From NCBI RefSeq assembly GCF_009905535.1, contig NZ_JAAALA010000011.1, positions 1 to 64,000 on the forward strand: a stretch of DNA of 64,000 nucleotides. The letters are read 5' to 3'. This DNA is from Caulobacter sp. SLTY (GTDB lineage Bacteria; Pseudomonadota; Alphaproteobacteria; Caulobacterales; Caulobacteraceae). The translations under genes were made by a program, and so were the position numbers. This document shows, one piece after another, positions 7,150 to 16,247 of this stretch. Each line of letters begins with the position of its first letter. Position 1 is the first letter of the stretch. The notes beneath the pieces were generated by a model that had not been told where the DNA came from, searched no databases, and saw only the letters and a list, made by a program, of their open reading frames with translations.

Positions 7150-9803
7150 CCGAGCGCCCCATCAACGGCCGGGTGCGTGGCAACCTGGACCTGCTCGGCG
7201 AACTCCTCGCCGAGGCCATCGCCTATCTGGACGGTGAGGACAGCGCCCGGCTGGTGGAGACTGCCCGCGCCACGGCGGCCGGCGGCGATCAAGCCTCCCA
7301 CCTGGGCTTCCTGTTCACCGCGGTCACCCCGGCCGAGGCCAGCCTGCTGGCCCGCGCCTTCGCCTGCGCCTCGATGCTGGCCAACATCGGCGAAGATGTC
7401 GCCGGCCGCCGCCGAGAGGCCGAAGCCGAAAGCCTGGCGGGCGCCGCCACCCTGGCCTCGGCCGTGGCCGAACTCGGTGAGGCCGGCCGGAAGGCGCTGG
7501 ACAGCCTTTCGGTGACCCCGGTGCTGACCGCCCATCCCACCGAGGTGCGCCGCCGCGCCCTGGTCGAGCGGCAGTCGGAGATCGCGCGGCTGATGGCCCT
7601 GCGCCAGCACCGCAGCCGCCCGGACGTTCAGGCGCGCCTGCGCGAGGATCTGTTCCGCGAGGTGGCGCTGCTCTGGCGCACCCGCCTCTACCGGCCCGAA
7701 AAGATCACTGTAGGCGACGAGATCCGCAACGCCCTGTCCATCGTCCGCACCGCCATCCTGCCGGCGCTGGTCGAACTCTACGACCGTTGGGACCAGGCGT
7801 TGGACGTCGAGCTCGGCCCCGTCCTCAAGCTCGGCACCTGGCTGGGCGGAGACCGGGATGGCCACCCCGGGGTCGGCGCCGACACGCTTGCACTCGCCTT
7901 GCGCAGCCAGGCGCGGATCATCCTCGACCATTATGCCGGCGAGGTGCGGCGGCTGTGGTCCGACCTGGCCATCTCCACCGCCTACGGCCCGGCCTCCGAG
8001 GCGCTCCAGGCCCTGGCCATGCAGGCCGATCAGCCCAGCGTCCACCGTCTCGACGAGCCCTATCGCCTGGCCTTCGAACGCATCTTCGACCGCCTCTGCG
8101 CCACCTCTCTGAAGCTGACCGGCGCGCGTGTGGCCTTCGCCGTGGCCGACCCGGACGGTCCGGCCTACGGCGCGCCCGAGGAATTCCTCGTCGACCTGGA
8201 GGTGATCCACGCCTCGCTGGAGAGCCATGGCGGCGCCCGGCTGGTCGGTGGGCGGCTCAAGACCCTGCAGGCGGTGGGCAGCGCCTGCGGCTTCCACCTC
8301 CTGGCCGTCGACCTGCGCCAGAACGCCGACGTTCATGAGCGGGTGGTCGCCGACCTGCTGGCCCAGGCCGGGGAGACCGAACACTATCTCGACCTCGACG
8401 AAGAGGCCCGGGTCACCCTCCTGCTGGAGGAGCTGGCTACCCGCCGTCCCCTGCGCTCGCCGTTCACGGCCTATGGAGAGGAGACGGCGCGTGAGTTGGC
8501 CATCATCGACGCTGCCGCCAAGGCTATCGCCGACTACGGCCCGGCGGCGATCGGCGCCTACGTCGTCTCCAAGACCGCCAGCCTCTCCGACATGCTGGAG
8601 CCCCTGGTCCTGCTCAAGCAGGCCGGCCTGGTCTGGGGCGGGGAGGAGCCGCGCGCGGCCGTGCGGGTCAGCCCCTTGTTCGAGACCATCGGCGACCTGG
8701 AGGCCGGTCCCGGCATCCTTCGCCAGTGGCTCGAAACCCCGGCCGCCCGGTCGCTGCTGGGCGACGGGGCGGTGCAGGAGGTGATGGTCGGCTACAGCGA
8801 CAGCAACAAGGACGGAGGTTATGTGGCCAGCCGCTGGGGCGTGGCGCGGGCGGCCAGCGCCCTGGCCGAGGAAGGCGACCGACTGGGCGTCGGTCTGCGG
8901 ATCTTCCACGGTCGCGGCGGATCGGTCGGGCGCGGCGGGGGTCCTGCCGCCGAGGCCGTGCTGGCTCAGCCGCCGGGAACGGTGCAGGGCCGGCTGCGGA
9001 TGACCGAGCAGGGGGAGATGATCTTCCGCCGCTTCGGCGACCAACAAACCGCCCGCCGCAACTTGGAAGGCCTGACGTCGGCCGTTCTCACCGCGACCGC
9101 CCGACCGCGGCCCTCGGAGGCCGGAGCGGCCACGGCGGCGATGGACGCCCTGGCGGCCGGCGCGTTCGCCCACTACCGAGCGCTGGTCTACGACACGCCC
9201 GGGTTCGAGGATTTCTTCTGGTCGGCCACCCCGATCGCCGAGATCGTCACCCTCAACATCGGTAGCCGCCCGGCCTCCCGCACCAAGAGCCGCCGCATTG
9301 AGGATCTGCGCGCCATCCCGTGGGTGTTCAGCTGGTCGCAGGCGCGGGTCATGCTGCCCGGCTGGTACGGCCTGGCCGGCGGCGCGGCGCGGGCGGGTCT
9401 GGAGGCGGGACGGCTGGCGGAGCTGGCCGGGGAATTCGAGATCGTCGAGACCTTGCTGTCGAACATGGAACTGGCCCTGGCCCAGAGCGACATGGACCTG
9501 GCCGCCCGCTATGCGGCGCTGTGCGATGACGCGTCGGCCGGCCCCATCTTTGATGAAATCCGTCGGGAGCACGACGCGGCCGTGGACCTGGCCCTGGCGA
9601 TCCGGGGCGGGACGGCGCTGCTCGACGACCGGCCGGAGCTGGCGGAGTCGGTGGCGTTGGCCGCCGGTTCGGTGAGGCCGCTCAACCATTTGCAGCTGGA
9701 GCTTCTCTCGCGCCGACGGGGCGGAGATGACAGCGAGGAGACCCGCCTGGCGATCCAGCTGACGGTCACCGGAATCGCGGCGGGGCTGCGGAACACGGGC
9801 TAG
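7134..9803 (+). CDS. ppc: Phosphoenolpyruvate carboxylase
   Basis: The 889-residue protein catalyses PEP + bicarbonate to oxaloacetate, the anaplerotic entry to the TCA cycle. Family motifs are in order: VLTAHPTEVRRRAL near residue 125, GTWLGGDRDGHPGV with the catalytic His, VGYSDSNKDGG, FHGRGGSVGRGGGP, and LRMTEQGEMI. The frame is open far upstream into kduD, but homology begins near the ATG at 7134, which overlaps kduD by 16 nt and suggests translational coupling; no strong ribosome site is visible, so the start is moderately certain. Its place behind kduID suggests that it is induced on pectin-derived carbon. It converges with the pectate lyase gene with 3 bp between stop codons. Confidence 0.95.
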   Translation: MAGPLTERPINGRVRGNLDLLGELLAEAIAYLDGEDSARLVETARATAAGGDQASHLGFLFTAVTPAEASLLARAFACASMLANIGEDVAGRRREAEAESLAGAATLASAVAELGEAGRKALDSLSVTPVLTAHPTEVRRRALVERQSEIARLMALRQHRSRPDVQARLREDLFREVALLWRTRLYRPEKITVGDEIRNALSIVRTAILPALVELYDRWDQALDVELGPVLKLGTWLGGDRDGHPGVGADTLALALRSQARIILDHYAGEVRRLWSDLAISTAYGPASEALQALAMQADQPSVHRLDEPYRLAFERIFDRLCATSLKLTGARVAFAVADPDGPAYGAPEEFLVDLEVIHASLESHGGARLVGGRLKTLQAVGSACGFHLLAVDLRQNADVHERVVADLLAQAGETEHYLDLDEEARVTLLLEELATRRPLRSPFTAYGEETARELAIIDAAAKAIADYGPAAIGAYVVSKTASLSDMLEPLVLLKQAGLVWGGEEPRAAVRVSPLFETIGDLEAGPGILRQWLETPAARSLLGDGAVQEVMVGYSDSNKDGGYVASRWGVARAASALAEEGDRLGVGLRIFHGRGGSVGRGGGPAAEAVLAQPPGTVQGRLRMTEQGEMIFRRFGDQQTARRNLEGLTSAVLTATARPRPSEAGAATAAMDALAAGAFAHYRALVYDTPGFEDFFWSATPIAEIVTLNIGSRPASRTKSRRIEDLRAIPWVFSWSQARVMLPGWYGLAGGAARAGLEAGRLAELAGEFEIVETLLSNMELALAQSDMDLAARYAALCDDASAGPIFDEIRREHDAAVDLALAIRGGTALLDDRPELAESVALAAGSVRPLNHLQLELLSRRRGGDDSEETRLAIQLTVTGIAAGLRNTG

Positions 9804-9806
9804 GGT

Positions 9807-11141
9807 TCAGATCAGGCTGGCCAGGTATTCCTCCAGGTTCGTCCAGCCATCGCCGTCCTTGTCCAGCGCTCCATCGGCAGCGTCTGACGCGTTTAGTGCG
9901 TTTGCCCGCTCCCACGCATCCGCCATCCCGTCGCGATCCATGTCCGCCGGGGGTGAGCCGCCGTTCAGCGCCGGCCAGCCGCCGACGTCCTTCTGGCTGT
10001 CGATCTGGCGGCCGGTTCCCGAGCGCACGCCCGCCAGGATTCGGAGATCGACCGGGTCGCGGACCCTGGACGCGCCGGCCTGGGCCAGCACCGCATCCTG
10101 GGCTTCCAGCGGGCCGGTCGTGTGGATGCCCGAGGCGGCCAGTGGGCCGGCGGCGCGGTAGTCTGCCGGGGGCTTGCAGCCAGCCAGGCTCCAAGGATCG
10201 GCGGGGACCTTGCCCGCCATGGCGTTGTCGGCGAACCAGGCGCGGGAGAGGCTGTTCTGTTCACAGAAGGCGAGGGCGCCCTTGCCGTCGGGGCCGGGCA
10301 GGTAGGCGTTGCCGACGAAGTCGTAGGACGAATGGGCGGCCTCATCGGCGTTGTAGCCGGCGGCCTCGCCACCCCAGTTGTAGAAGACGTTGTTGCGGAA
10401 CTCGAAGAAGCCGCCGACCGGGTCAACCTCCGGGCCGTTGTAGTTGCCCGGCCGGGGCATGCGGGCGAGGTGGTTGGCCCAAAGGTTATGATGGAAGCTC
10501 ATCCTCGCGCCATGTCCGCCCCGGATCAGACTGCCGTAGCCGTGTCGGCCCTTGTCGTGGACCGAGCGATTCAGACTCTCGGCAATCAGGCTCCATTGGA
10601 CGGTGACGTCGTAAACGCCGCTCTCGGGCGGGTCATAGCGACTGCCCACCGACAGGGTTTCGTCCACCGACCAGCTGGCCGAGAGGTGGTCCAGGATGAT
10701 GCGACGGCCGCGCGAGACGGTGACCGCGTCCTCCTGCACCCCTGATTCATCGCCCAGCCTCACCCGCAGATAGCGGATCACCACGTCGTCGGCGGCGATG
10801 ACCAGCGGCTGGTCGGCCAGGGTGATTCCCGCGCCCGGCGCGGTCTGGCCCGCGATGGTGATACGGCCGCGGGATATCTTGAGAGGCGATTTCAACCGGA
10901 TGGTCCCGGCCGTTTCGAACACCACCGTGCGCGGCCCTTTCGCCTCCACAGCGGCCCGCAGGCTTCCCGGTCCGGAGTCGGCCAAGGTGGTGACATGAAA
11001 CACGGCTCCGCCCCGGCCGCCCTGGGCGAACCGGCCATGACCCTCCGCGCCGGGGAAGGCGATCTGGGGGGCATCCGAGGCCGTCGCGGGCGCCGCCGCC
11101 AGCAGGGCGCAGCTGAGAATGATGGGCGGGAACACCTTCAA
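9807..11141 (-). CDS. Secreted pectate lyase-like polysaccharide lyase
   Basis: The 444-residue protein has a signal peptide (KVFPPIILSCALLAAAPATA) and then the FPGAEGHGRFAQGGRGG opening typical of bacterial pectate lyases with a right-handed parallel beta-helix. ITIAGQTAPGAGI and the catalytic-face segments (IRYLRVRLGD, ILDHLSASWSVDE, SFHHNLWANHLARMPR) follow. The C-terminus carries two calcium-loop motifs (DMDRDGMADAWE and DKDGDGWTNLEEYL), as in dockerin or thrombospondin type 3 repeats. It should cleave pectate outside the cell or in the periplasm. The start is TTG at 11141, with AGGAG 8 nt upstream and the signal peptide immediately after; the frame remains open to 11321, but that would extend across the operator region. 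It is divergent from the TonB receptor. Confidence 0.85.
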   Translation of the reverse strand: MKVFPPIILSCALLAAAPATASDAPQIAFPGAEGHGRFAQGGRGGAVFHVTTLADSGPGSLRAAVEAKGPRTVVFETAGTIRLKSPLKISRGRITIAGQTAPGAGITLADQPLVIAADDVVIRYLRVRLGDESGVQEDAVTVSRGRRIILDHLSASWSVDETLSVGSRYDPPESGVYDVTVQWSLIAESLNRSVHDKGRHGYGSLIRGGHGARMSFHHNLWANHLARMPRPGNYNGPEVDPVGGFFEFRNNVFYNWGGEAAGYNADEAAHSSYDFVGNAYLPGPDGKGALAFCEQNSLSRAWFADNAMAGKVPADPWSLAGCKPPADYRAAGPLAASGIHTTGPLEAQDAVLAQAGASRVRDPVDLRILAGVRSGTGRQIDSQKDVGGWPALNGGSPPADMDRDGMADAWERANALNASDAADGALDKDGDGWTNLEEYLASLI

Positions 11142-11215
11142 CTGTGGCTCTCCTGTGGCGGGAAGTTGCCCGAGGGGGGTTGCCAAATCCGACGGAACCG
11201 GGATATCACTGGCGA

Positions 11216-11229
11216 TGATACCGGTGTCA
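11216..11229. promoter_or_regulatory. Candidate KdgR/LacI-type operator 1 (lyase/receptor divergent region)
   Basis: TGATACCGGTGTCA is a palindrome with one mismatched pair. It is 33 bp centre to centre from the perfect site at 11248-11263, close to three helical turns, so a bound regulator could contact both on one DNA face. It lies 75 bp upstream of the lyase start. Confidence 0.65.
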
Positions 11230-11247
11230 ACGATCTTTCGTTCACGT

Positions 11248-11263
11248 ATGACACCGGTGTCAT
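11248..11263. promoter_or_regulatory. Candidate KdgR/LacI-type operator 2, perfect 16-bp palindrome
   Basis: ATGACACCGGTGTCAT is a perfect palindrome with the CCGG centre typical of LacI-family operators. It lies between the divergent pectate lyase and TonB receptor genes, and its left half is identical to the site before kduI. The three sites together outline a galacturonate/KDG regulon. Confidence 0.75.
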
Positions 11264-11365
11264 GTCTCCGCGAAGTTTCAGTGCGCGGGCGGGTCGGGGA
11301 CAAGGGAACGTGGTAACGCAATCGGCGGCATGAGACCGCGGACGCGCTGAAGGGGAGGCAGTTAC

Positions 11366-14326
11366 ATGTCCAATCGGAATCACTCGCGGGCGTTCGCTCT
11401 GCGCTTCGGCGCCTCGCTGGCGGCCATGACGATGGCGCTCGGCGCCGCCGGCGTCGCCGCGGCTCAGGAAGCGCCCGCCGACGAGAACGAAGTGGAGGAG
11501 GTGCAGATCACCGGCTTCCGCGGGGCCCTGGCCAGCGCCGTCGAGATCAAGCGCAACGAGACGACGGTGGTCGACTCGATCAAGGCCGAGGACATCGCCG
11601 ATTTCCCCGACCTGAACCTGGCCGAATCCATCCAGCGGATCCCAGGCGTCTCCATCGACCGTGACGCCGGCGAGGGCCGCTCGATCACTGTTCGCGGCCT
11701 GGGCTCGGACTTCACCCGCACCCGCATCAACGGCATGGAGGCCCAGGCCACCACCGGCGGCACCGACAGTTCGGGCGGCGCCAACCGCGGCCGCGGCTTC
11801 GACTTCAACGTCTTCGCCTCTGAGCTGTTCAACAGCATCACCATTCGCAAGACCGCCGCCGCTGAGACCGAGGAAGGCTCGCTGGGCGCCACGGTCGACC
11901 TGCGCACCACCCGGCCGTTCGACTATGACGGCTTCCAGATGGCGATGAGCGCCCAGTATGGCGTCAACGACCTGTCGGAAGAGTGGGACCCGCGCCTGGC
12001 CTTCCTGGTCAGCAACACCTTCATGGACGACAAGATCGGCGTCCTGGCCTCCGTGGCCTACAGCGAGCGCAGCCTGTTGGAAGAGGGCTTCTCCTCGGTG
12101 CGATGGGAGCGGGGCACCGACAACGGCGGCTTCTGCTCGCCGCTGGGTTTTGCCCCCCAGAACCCCACGAACAGCGGCTCGACCGGGTCCAGCGCCGCCA
12201 ACTGCGCCACCGGCGTGCCGCGTCCGGCCAATACGGCCTCGAACAACACCGCTTATACGCTGGCCAACAACGCCAGCGTCTTCCACCCCCGCCTGCCGCG
12301 CTATGGCCGGCTGGTGCATGAACAGGAGCGTTTGGGCTTCACGGGCTCCATTCAATTCAAGCCCACCGACGACAGCACCTTCAGCTATGACATCCTGTAT
12401 TCGAAGCTGGACGCCACGCGTCAGGAAAACTTCCTGGAAAGCCTGTCGTTCAGCCGCAACGCCGCGGCCGGAGGCAAGACTCAGATCCACGTGCGCGATG
12501 CGGTCGTGGAGAACAATGAGCTGGTCTATGGCGTCTTCGACAACGTCGATGTGCGCTCCGAGCAGCGCTATGACGAGCTGAGCACCGAGTTCGTCCAGCA
12601 CACCCTGACCTTTGACCACCGCTTCAACGAGCGGTTCAAGATGCGGGCCTTCATCGGCCAGGCGACGTCGAAGTTCGAGAACCCGGTACAGACCACGGTC
12701 ACCCTCGACCGCCAGAACATCCAGGGCTTCAGCTGGGACTTCCGCGGCAACCGTAACACCCCGCTGATCGACTATGGCTTCGACGTCGCCAATCCGGCCA
12801 ACTGGGACTGGCGGGCGGTCGGCTCCTCGGTGCCGCGCTCGGAAATCCGCATCCGCCCCAATGGCGTGGACACCGAGTTCCAGTCGGCCCAACTCGACTT
12901 CACCTTCGATGCCTATGACTGGCTGACCCTGAAGTTCGGCTACAATTACAAGACCTACGAGAGCGACTCCTACGAGTTCCGGCGGGCCGATGAAACCGTG
13001 GTGCCGGCCCTGCCGGGCGGAACGACGGTGGCGGATATCTCCACCCTGCTGACCGGCTACGGCAGCAACCTGGGCCAGCCGGGCGCCAACGACCGCAGCT
13101 GGGTGGTGCCGAACCTCAACGCCATCGCCAAGCTGTTCGACATCTACTGCAACTGCAACACCGGCGTTGCGGGCGGTGACTTCACCCTGACCAGCATCAC
13201 TAACGGCAACGCCCGGGGCGGCAACCGCTTCATCCGCGAAGAAGACCGGGCCTGGTACATCCAGGGCGATTTCCGGTTCGACCTGTTCTGGGACATGAAC
13301 CTGCGCGGCAACCTGGGCATTCGGGGCGTGAACACCAACCTCTACGCCCAGGGCTACAGCTCGACCGGCGGTGGGACCCGGGTGTTCGGTTCGCACGAGT
13401 ACGACAACTACCTGCCGTCGCTGAACCTCGCTTTGAATGCCACCGACAACTTCATCGTTCGCTTCGGCGCGGCGAAGGTCATGGCGCGGCCCCAGATCGG
13501 CAACACCCTGGCCGGGACCAACTACCTGGTGCCGACCACCTCGCTGAGCGCCACCGGTCCGAACTTCACCGCCTCGATCGGCAACGTGAAGCTGGAGCCG
13601 TTCCAGGCCAATACCTACGACCTCAGCTTCGAATGGTACTTCGCGCCGGAAAGCCTGCTGTCTGTGGCCTTCTTCTACAAGGACATCGACACCTACATTC
13701 AGATCATCCGCCAGGATCTTCCCTACACGGACCTGACGGCCCTGAACCCCAGCGCCTTCGCTCCGGGCTTCTGCCTGCTGGCCAACAGCTGCAGCCCCTC
13801 GACCGTCTTCCAGCTGACCAGCGCGGTGAACACCGAGGGCGGCCCGCTGCAAGGCTTCGAAATCAGCTATCAGCAGCCTTTCACCTTCCTGCCGGGCCCG
13901 CTCGAGAACCTCGGCATCCAGCTGAACTACACCTACGTGAAGTCCGAGATCGACTACTGCAACAACGCCCTGTGCTCCTCGGTCGTGACCGATGACCTCG
14001 TGAACCTGTCGCCCAAGGCCTACAACGCCACCCTCTACTACGAGGACGACCGGTTCAGCGCCCGGATCAGCGGCTCCTACCGCGACGGCTACCTGCAGAA
14101 CGTGCCGGGGCGGAACGGCAACCTGACCGAGGGCAAGACGGAGACCTTCAATGTCGACGCCTCGGCCAGCTTCAAGATCACCGACAAGCTGATGGTCACC
14201 GTCGAGGGGCTGAACCTCACCGACGAGTTCAACCGTCAGTGGGTCGGAGGCGACGGGCGCGAAAGCACCTCTGTCTATCACCACACCGGCCGTCAGGTTT
14301 ATTTCGGCCTTCGGTACAGCTTCTAA
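11366..14326 (+). CDS. TonB-dependent receptor (Xanthomonas/Caulobacter carbohydrate type)
   Basis: The 986-residue outer-membrane protein has a signal peptide (about residues 1-33, ending AAGVAAAQ). A TonB-box-like stretch follows (EVEEVQITGFRGAL), then a plug domain (DLNLAESIQRIPGVSIDRDAGEGRSITVRGLGSDFTRTRINGM) and a large beta-barrel ending in the aromatic terminus GLRYSF expected for BAM insertion. GAAGGGGAGG precedes the ATG. It is divergent from the pectate lyase, with candidate operators between them, so its likely cargo is oligogalacturonides or pectin fragments. The substrate is inferred from context only. A strong terminator follows. Confidence 0.92.
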   Translation: MSNRNHSRAFALRFGASLAAMTMALGAAGVAAAQEAPADENEVEEVQITGFRGALASAVEIKRNETTVVDSIKAEDIADFPDLNLAESIQRIPGVSIDRDAGEGRSITVRGLGSDFTRTRINGMEAQATTGGTDSSGGANRGRGFDFNVFASELFNSITIRKTAAAETEEGSLGATVDLRTTRPFDYDGFQMAMSAQYGVNDLSEEWDPRLAFLVSNTFMDDKIGVLASVAYSERSLLEEGFSSVRWERGTDNGGFCSPLGFAPQNPTNSGSTGSSAANCATGVPRPANTASNNTAYTLANNASVFHPRLPRYGRLVHEQERLGFTGSIQFKPTDDSTFSYDILYSKLDATRQENFLESLSFSRNAAAGGKTQIHVRDAVVENNELVYGVFDNVDVRSEQRYDELSTEFVQHTLTFDHRFNERFKMRAFIGQATSKFENPVQTTVTLDRQNIQGFSWDFRGNRNTPLIDYGFDVANPANWDWRAVGSSVPRSEIRIRPNGVDTEFQSAQLDFTFDAYDWLTLKFGYNYKTYESDSYEFRRADETVVPALPGGTTVADISTLLTGYGSNLGQPGANDRSWVVPNLNAIAKLFDIYCNCNTGVAGGDFTLTSITNGNARGGNRFIREEDRAWYIQGDFRFDLFWDMNLRGNLGIRGVNTNLYAQGYSSTGGGTRVFGSHEYDNYLPSLNLALNATDNFIVRFGAAKVMARPQIGNTLAGTNYLVPTTSLSATGPNFTASIGNVKLEPFQANTYDLSFEWYFAPESLLSVAFFYKDIDTYIQIIRQDLPYTDLTALNPSAFAPGFCLLANSCSPSTVFQLTSAVNTEGGPLQGFEISYQQPFTFLPGPLENLGIQLNYTYVKSEIDYCNNALCSSVVTDDLVNLSPKAYNATLYYEDDRFSARISGSYRDGYLQNVPGRNGNLTEGKTETFNVDASASFKITDKLMVTVEGLNLTDEFNRQWVGGDGRESTSVYHHTGRQVYFGLRYSF

Positions 14327-14342
14327 CCTCCTTGCGCGAACT

Positions 14343-14376
14343 GGGCGCCGGGATGTGACCCGGCGCCCACCTTTTT
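14343..14376 (+). terminator. Rho-independent terminator after TonB receptor
   Basis: A perfect 10-bp stem (GGGCGCCGGG with CCCGGCGCCC) and a 6-nt loop are followed by ACCTTTTTC, 16 bp after the receptor stop codon. Confidence 0.9.
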
Positions 14377-14416
14377 CAAGTTAGGTTGGCGCCCCCAAGA
14401 GTAAGGAGAGCGCGCG

Positions 14417-15088
14417 ATGACTCACGACCGGATGTCCGTCCTGACGGCCATGATGAAGCAGGGGGTGATCCCGGTCTTCTACCACCCGGACCCGGAGGTC
14501 TGCATCCAGGTCATCCAGGCCTGCGCCAACGCCGGCGCGCCCTGCATCGAGTTCACCAACCGGGGCGACTTCGCCTCCCACGTCTTCCTCGAGGTGGCCC
14601 GCCACTTCGCCAAGGCGGATCCGCGCGTGATCATGGGCGTCGGCTCGGTGGTCGATGCGCCGACGGCCGGCATCTACATCGCCAATGGGGCTAAGTTCGT
14701 GGTCGGGCCGATCCTCAACGCCGACGTGGCCAAGGTCTGTAATCGGCGGATGATCCCATACAGCCCGGGCTGCGGCTCGGCCTCTGAGATTTCCTACGCC
14801 CAGGAACTGGGCTGCGAGATCGTCAAGGTGTTCCCGGGGACGCAGGTCGGCGGGCCGGAGTTCGTCAAGGCGGTGCTGGGGCCGATGCCCTGGACCCGGA
14901 TCATGCCGACCGGCGGGGTCGATCCCACCGAGGACAGCGTCAAGGCCTGGTTCGGCGCCGGCATCGTGGCGGCCGGCATGGGATCGAAGCTGATCACCCA
15001 GGCCCTGCTCGACGCCAAGGACTGGGCCGGGATCGAGGCCAAGGTCCGTGACACGGTTCAGCTGATCGAAAAACACAGGAAGACATGA
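14417..15088 (+). CDS. eda: 2-dehydro-3-deoxy-phosphogluconate (KDPG) aldolase
   Basis: The 223-residue class I aldolase cleaves KDPG to pyruvate and glyceraldehyde-3-phosphate, the last step of both the Entner-Doudoroff and galacturonate routes. The Schiff-base lysine is K137 in EIVKVFPGT, and E45 (PCIEFTNRG) corresponds to the general acid/base. MPTGGVDP near residue 175 is the phosphate-binding loop. AAGGAGAG precedes the ATG. Its stop overlaps the kdgK start by 4 nt (ATGA). It follows the receptor terminator, so it may have its own promoter or depend on read-through. It is divergent enough from E. coli Eda that a related 2-oxo acid specificity is possible. Confidence 0.9.
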   Translation: MTHDRMSVLTAMMKQGVIPVFYHPDPEVCIQVIQACANAGAPCIEFTNRGDFASHVFLEVARHFAKADPRVIMGVGSVVDAPTAGIYIANGAKFVVGPILNADVAKVCNRRMIPYSPGCGSASEISYAQELGCEIVKVFPGTQVGGPEFVKAVLGPMPWTRIMPTGGVDPTEDSVKAWFGAGIVAAGMGSKLITQALLDAKDWAGIEAKVRDTVQLIEKHRKT

Positions 15089-16188
15089 GCGACATCCTCG
15101 ACATCCGCCCCGCCGCCGACTGCCGCTGGGATTGCGTCTCGTTCGGCGAGGTAATGCTGCGCTTCGACCCGGGCTTCGGACGGGTGCGCAACTCGCGGCA
15201 GTTCCACGTCTGGGAAGGCGGCGGGGAGTACAACGTCGCCCGCGCCATGCGGAAGACCTGGGGCAAGCGGTCGTCTGCCGTGACGGCGCTGCCGGTCAAC
15301 GACCTTGGATGGTTGGTCGAGGACCTGATGATGCAGGGCGGGGTGGACACCAGCCACCTGATCTGGCGCGAGTTCGACGGCATCGGCCGGAACACCCGCG
15401 TCGGCCTTAACTTTACCGAGAAGGGCTTCGGGGTGCGGGCGGCCCTCGGCTGCTCCGACCGCGCCAACAGCGCCGCCAGCCAGATCGCGCCGGGCGAGGT
15501 CGACTGGGACCGGCTGTTCGGCGAGGAAGGCGTTCGCTGGTTCCACACCGGAGGCATCTTCGCGGCCCTGGCGCCCAACACCGCCCAGGCGGTGATCGAG
15601 GCGGTCAAGTCGGCCCGCAAGCACGGGACTATCGTCTCCTACGACCTCAACTACCGGGCCAGCCTGTGGAAGAGCCAGGGCGGCAAGCCCGGCGCCCAGA
15701 AGGTCAACCGCGAGATCGCCCAGTACGTCGATGTGATGATCGGCAACGAGGAGGACTTCACCGCCTGCCTTGGCTTCGAGGTCGAGGGCCTGGACGAGCA
15801 TATCAGCGCCATCGACCCGGCCAACTTCAAGACCATGATCGCTACGGCGGTGAAGGAGTTCCCGAACTTCAAGGTCGCCGCCACCACCCTGCGCAACGCC
15901 AAGACCGCGTCGATCAATGACTGGTCGGCCATCCTTTGGGCCGGCGGCGAGTTCTACGCCTCGCAGATGCGGGAGAATCTCGAGATCTACGATCGCGTGG
16001 GCGGGGGCGACGGCTTCGCCTCCGGGCTCGCCTATGGTTTTCTGGAAGGGAAGGGACCGCAGGCGGCGGTCGAGTACGGCGCCGCGCATGGCGCGCTGGC
16101 GATGACCACCCCGGGCGACACCTCGATGGTGCGGGCGTCCGAGGTCGAGGCGGTGATGCACGGCAAGGGGGCCCGGGTCATCCGCTGA
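15085..16188 (+). CDS. kdgK: 2-keto-3-deoxygluconate kinase (PfkB family)
   Basis: The 367-residue ribokinase-type sugar kinase phosphorylates 2-keto-3-deoxygluconate to KDPG using ATP. The N-terminal half carries the substrate-binding segment WEGGGEYNVARAM. The C-terminal PfkB signature is DRVGGGDGFASG, with catalytic D309. The substrate is inferred from coupling to eda (4-nt ATGA overlap) and the upstream kduID genes. It is about 50 residues longer than E. coli KdgK, including a segment around residues 195-245. A hairpin terminator follows. Confidence 0.88.
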   Translation: MSDILDIRPAADCRWDCVSFGEVMLRFDPGFGRVRNSRQFHVWEGGGEYNVARAMRKTWGKRSSAVTALPVNDLGWLVEDLMMQGGVDTSHLIWREFDGIGRNTRVGLNFTEKGFGVRAALGCSDRANSAASQIAPGEVDWDRLFGEEGVRWFHTGGIFAALAPNTAQAVIEAVKSARKHGTIVSYDLNYRASLWKSQGGKPGAQKVNREIAQYVDVMIGNEEDFTACLGFEVEGLDEHISAIDPANFKTMIATAVKEFPNFKVAATTLRNAKTASINDWSAILWAGGEFYASQMRENLEIYDRVGGGDGFASGLAYGFLEGKGPQAAVEYGAAHGALAMTTPGDTSMVRASEVEAVMHGKGARVIR

Positions 16189-16202
16189 AGCCCAAAAGAA
16201 AA

Positions 16203-16226
16203 CGCCCCGGAGTTTCCTCCGGGGCG
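16203..16226. terminator. Shared hairpin terminator between kdgK and the RcnB-like gene
   Basis: A perfect 10-bp stem (CGCCCCGGAG with CTCCGGGGCG) has a TTTC loop. The left flank is A-rich (CCCAAAAGAAAA), which gives a U-tract for the leftward gene; the right flank has only a weak T-run. It probably serves both converging genes. Confidence 0.75.
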
Positions 16227-16247
16227 CTTCACGTTGGGCAAGGGACC

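Noticed and set aside
7098-9689. An 863-codon open frame on the minus strand opposite ppc
   Set aside because: ppc carries all family motifs on the plus strand; the opposite frame has no recognisable domain and only reflects high GC3.
11138-14284. A 1048-codon open frame on the minus strand opposite the TonB receptor
   Set aside because: It is antisense to a receptor with a clear signal peptide, plug and barrel. Its predicted protein is Val/Gly/His-rich without domains, as expected from reverse reading of GC-rich coding DNA.
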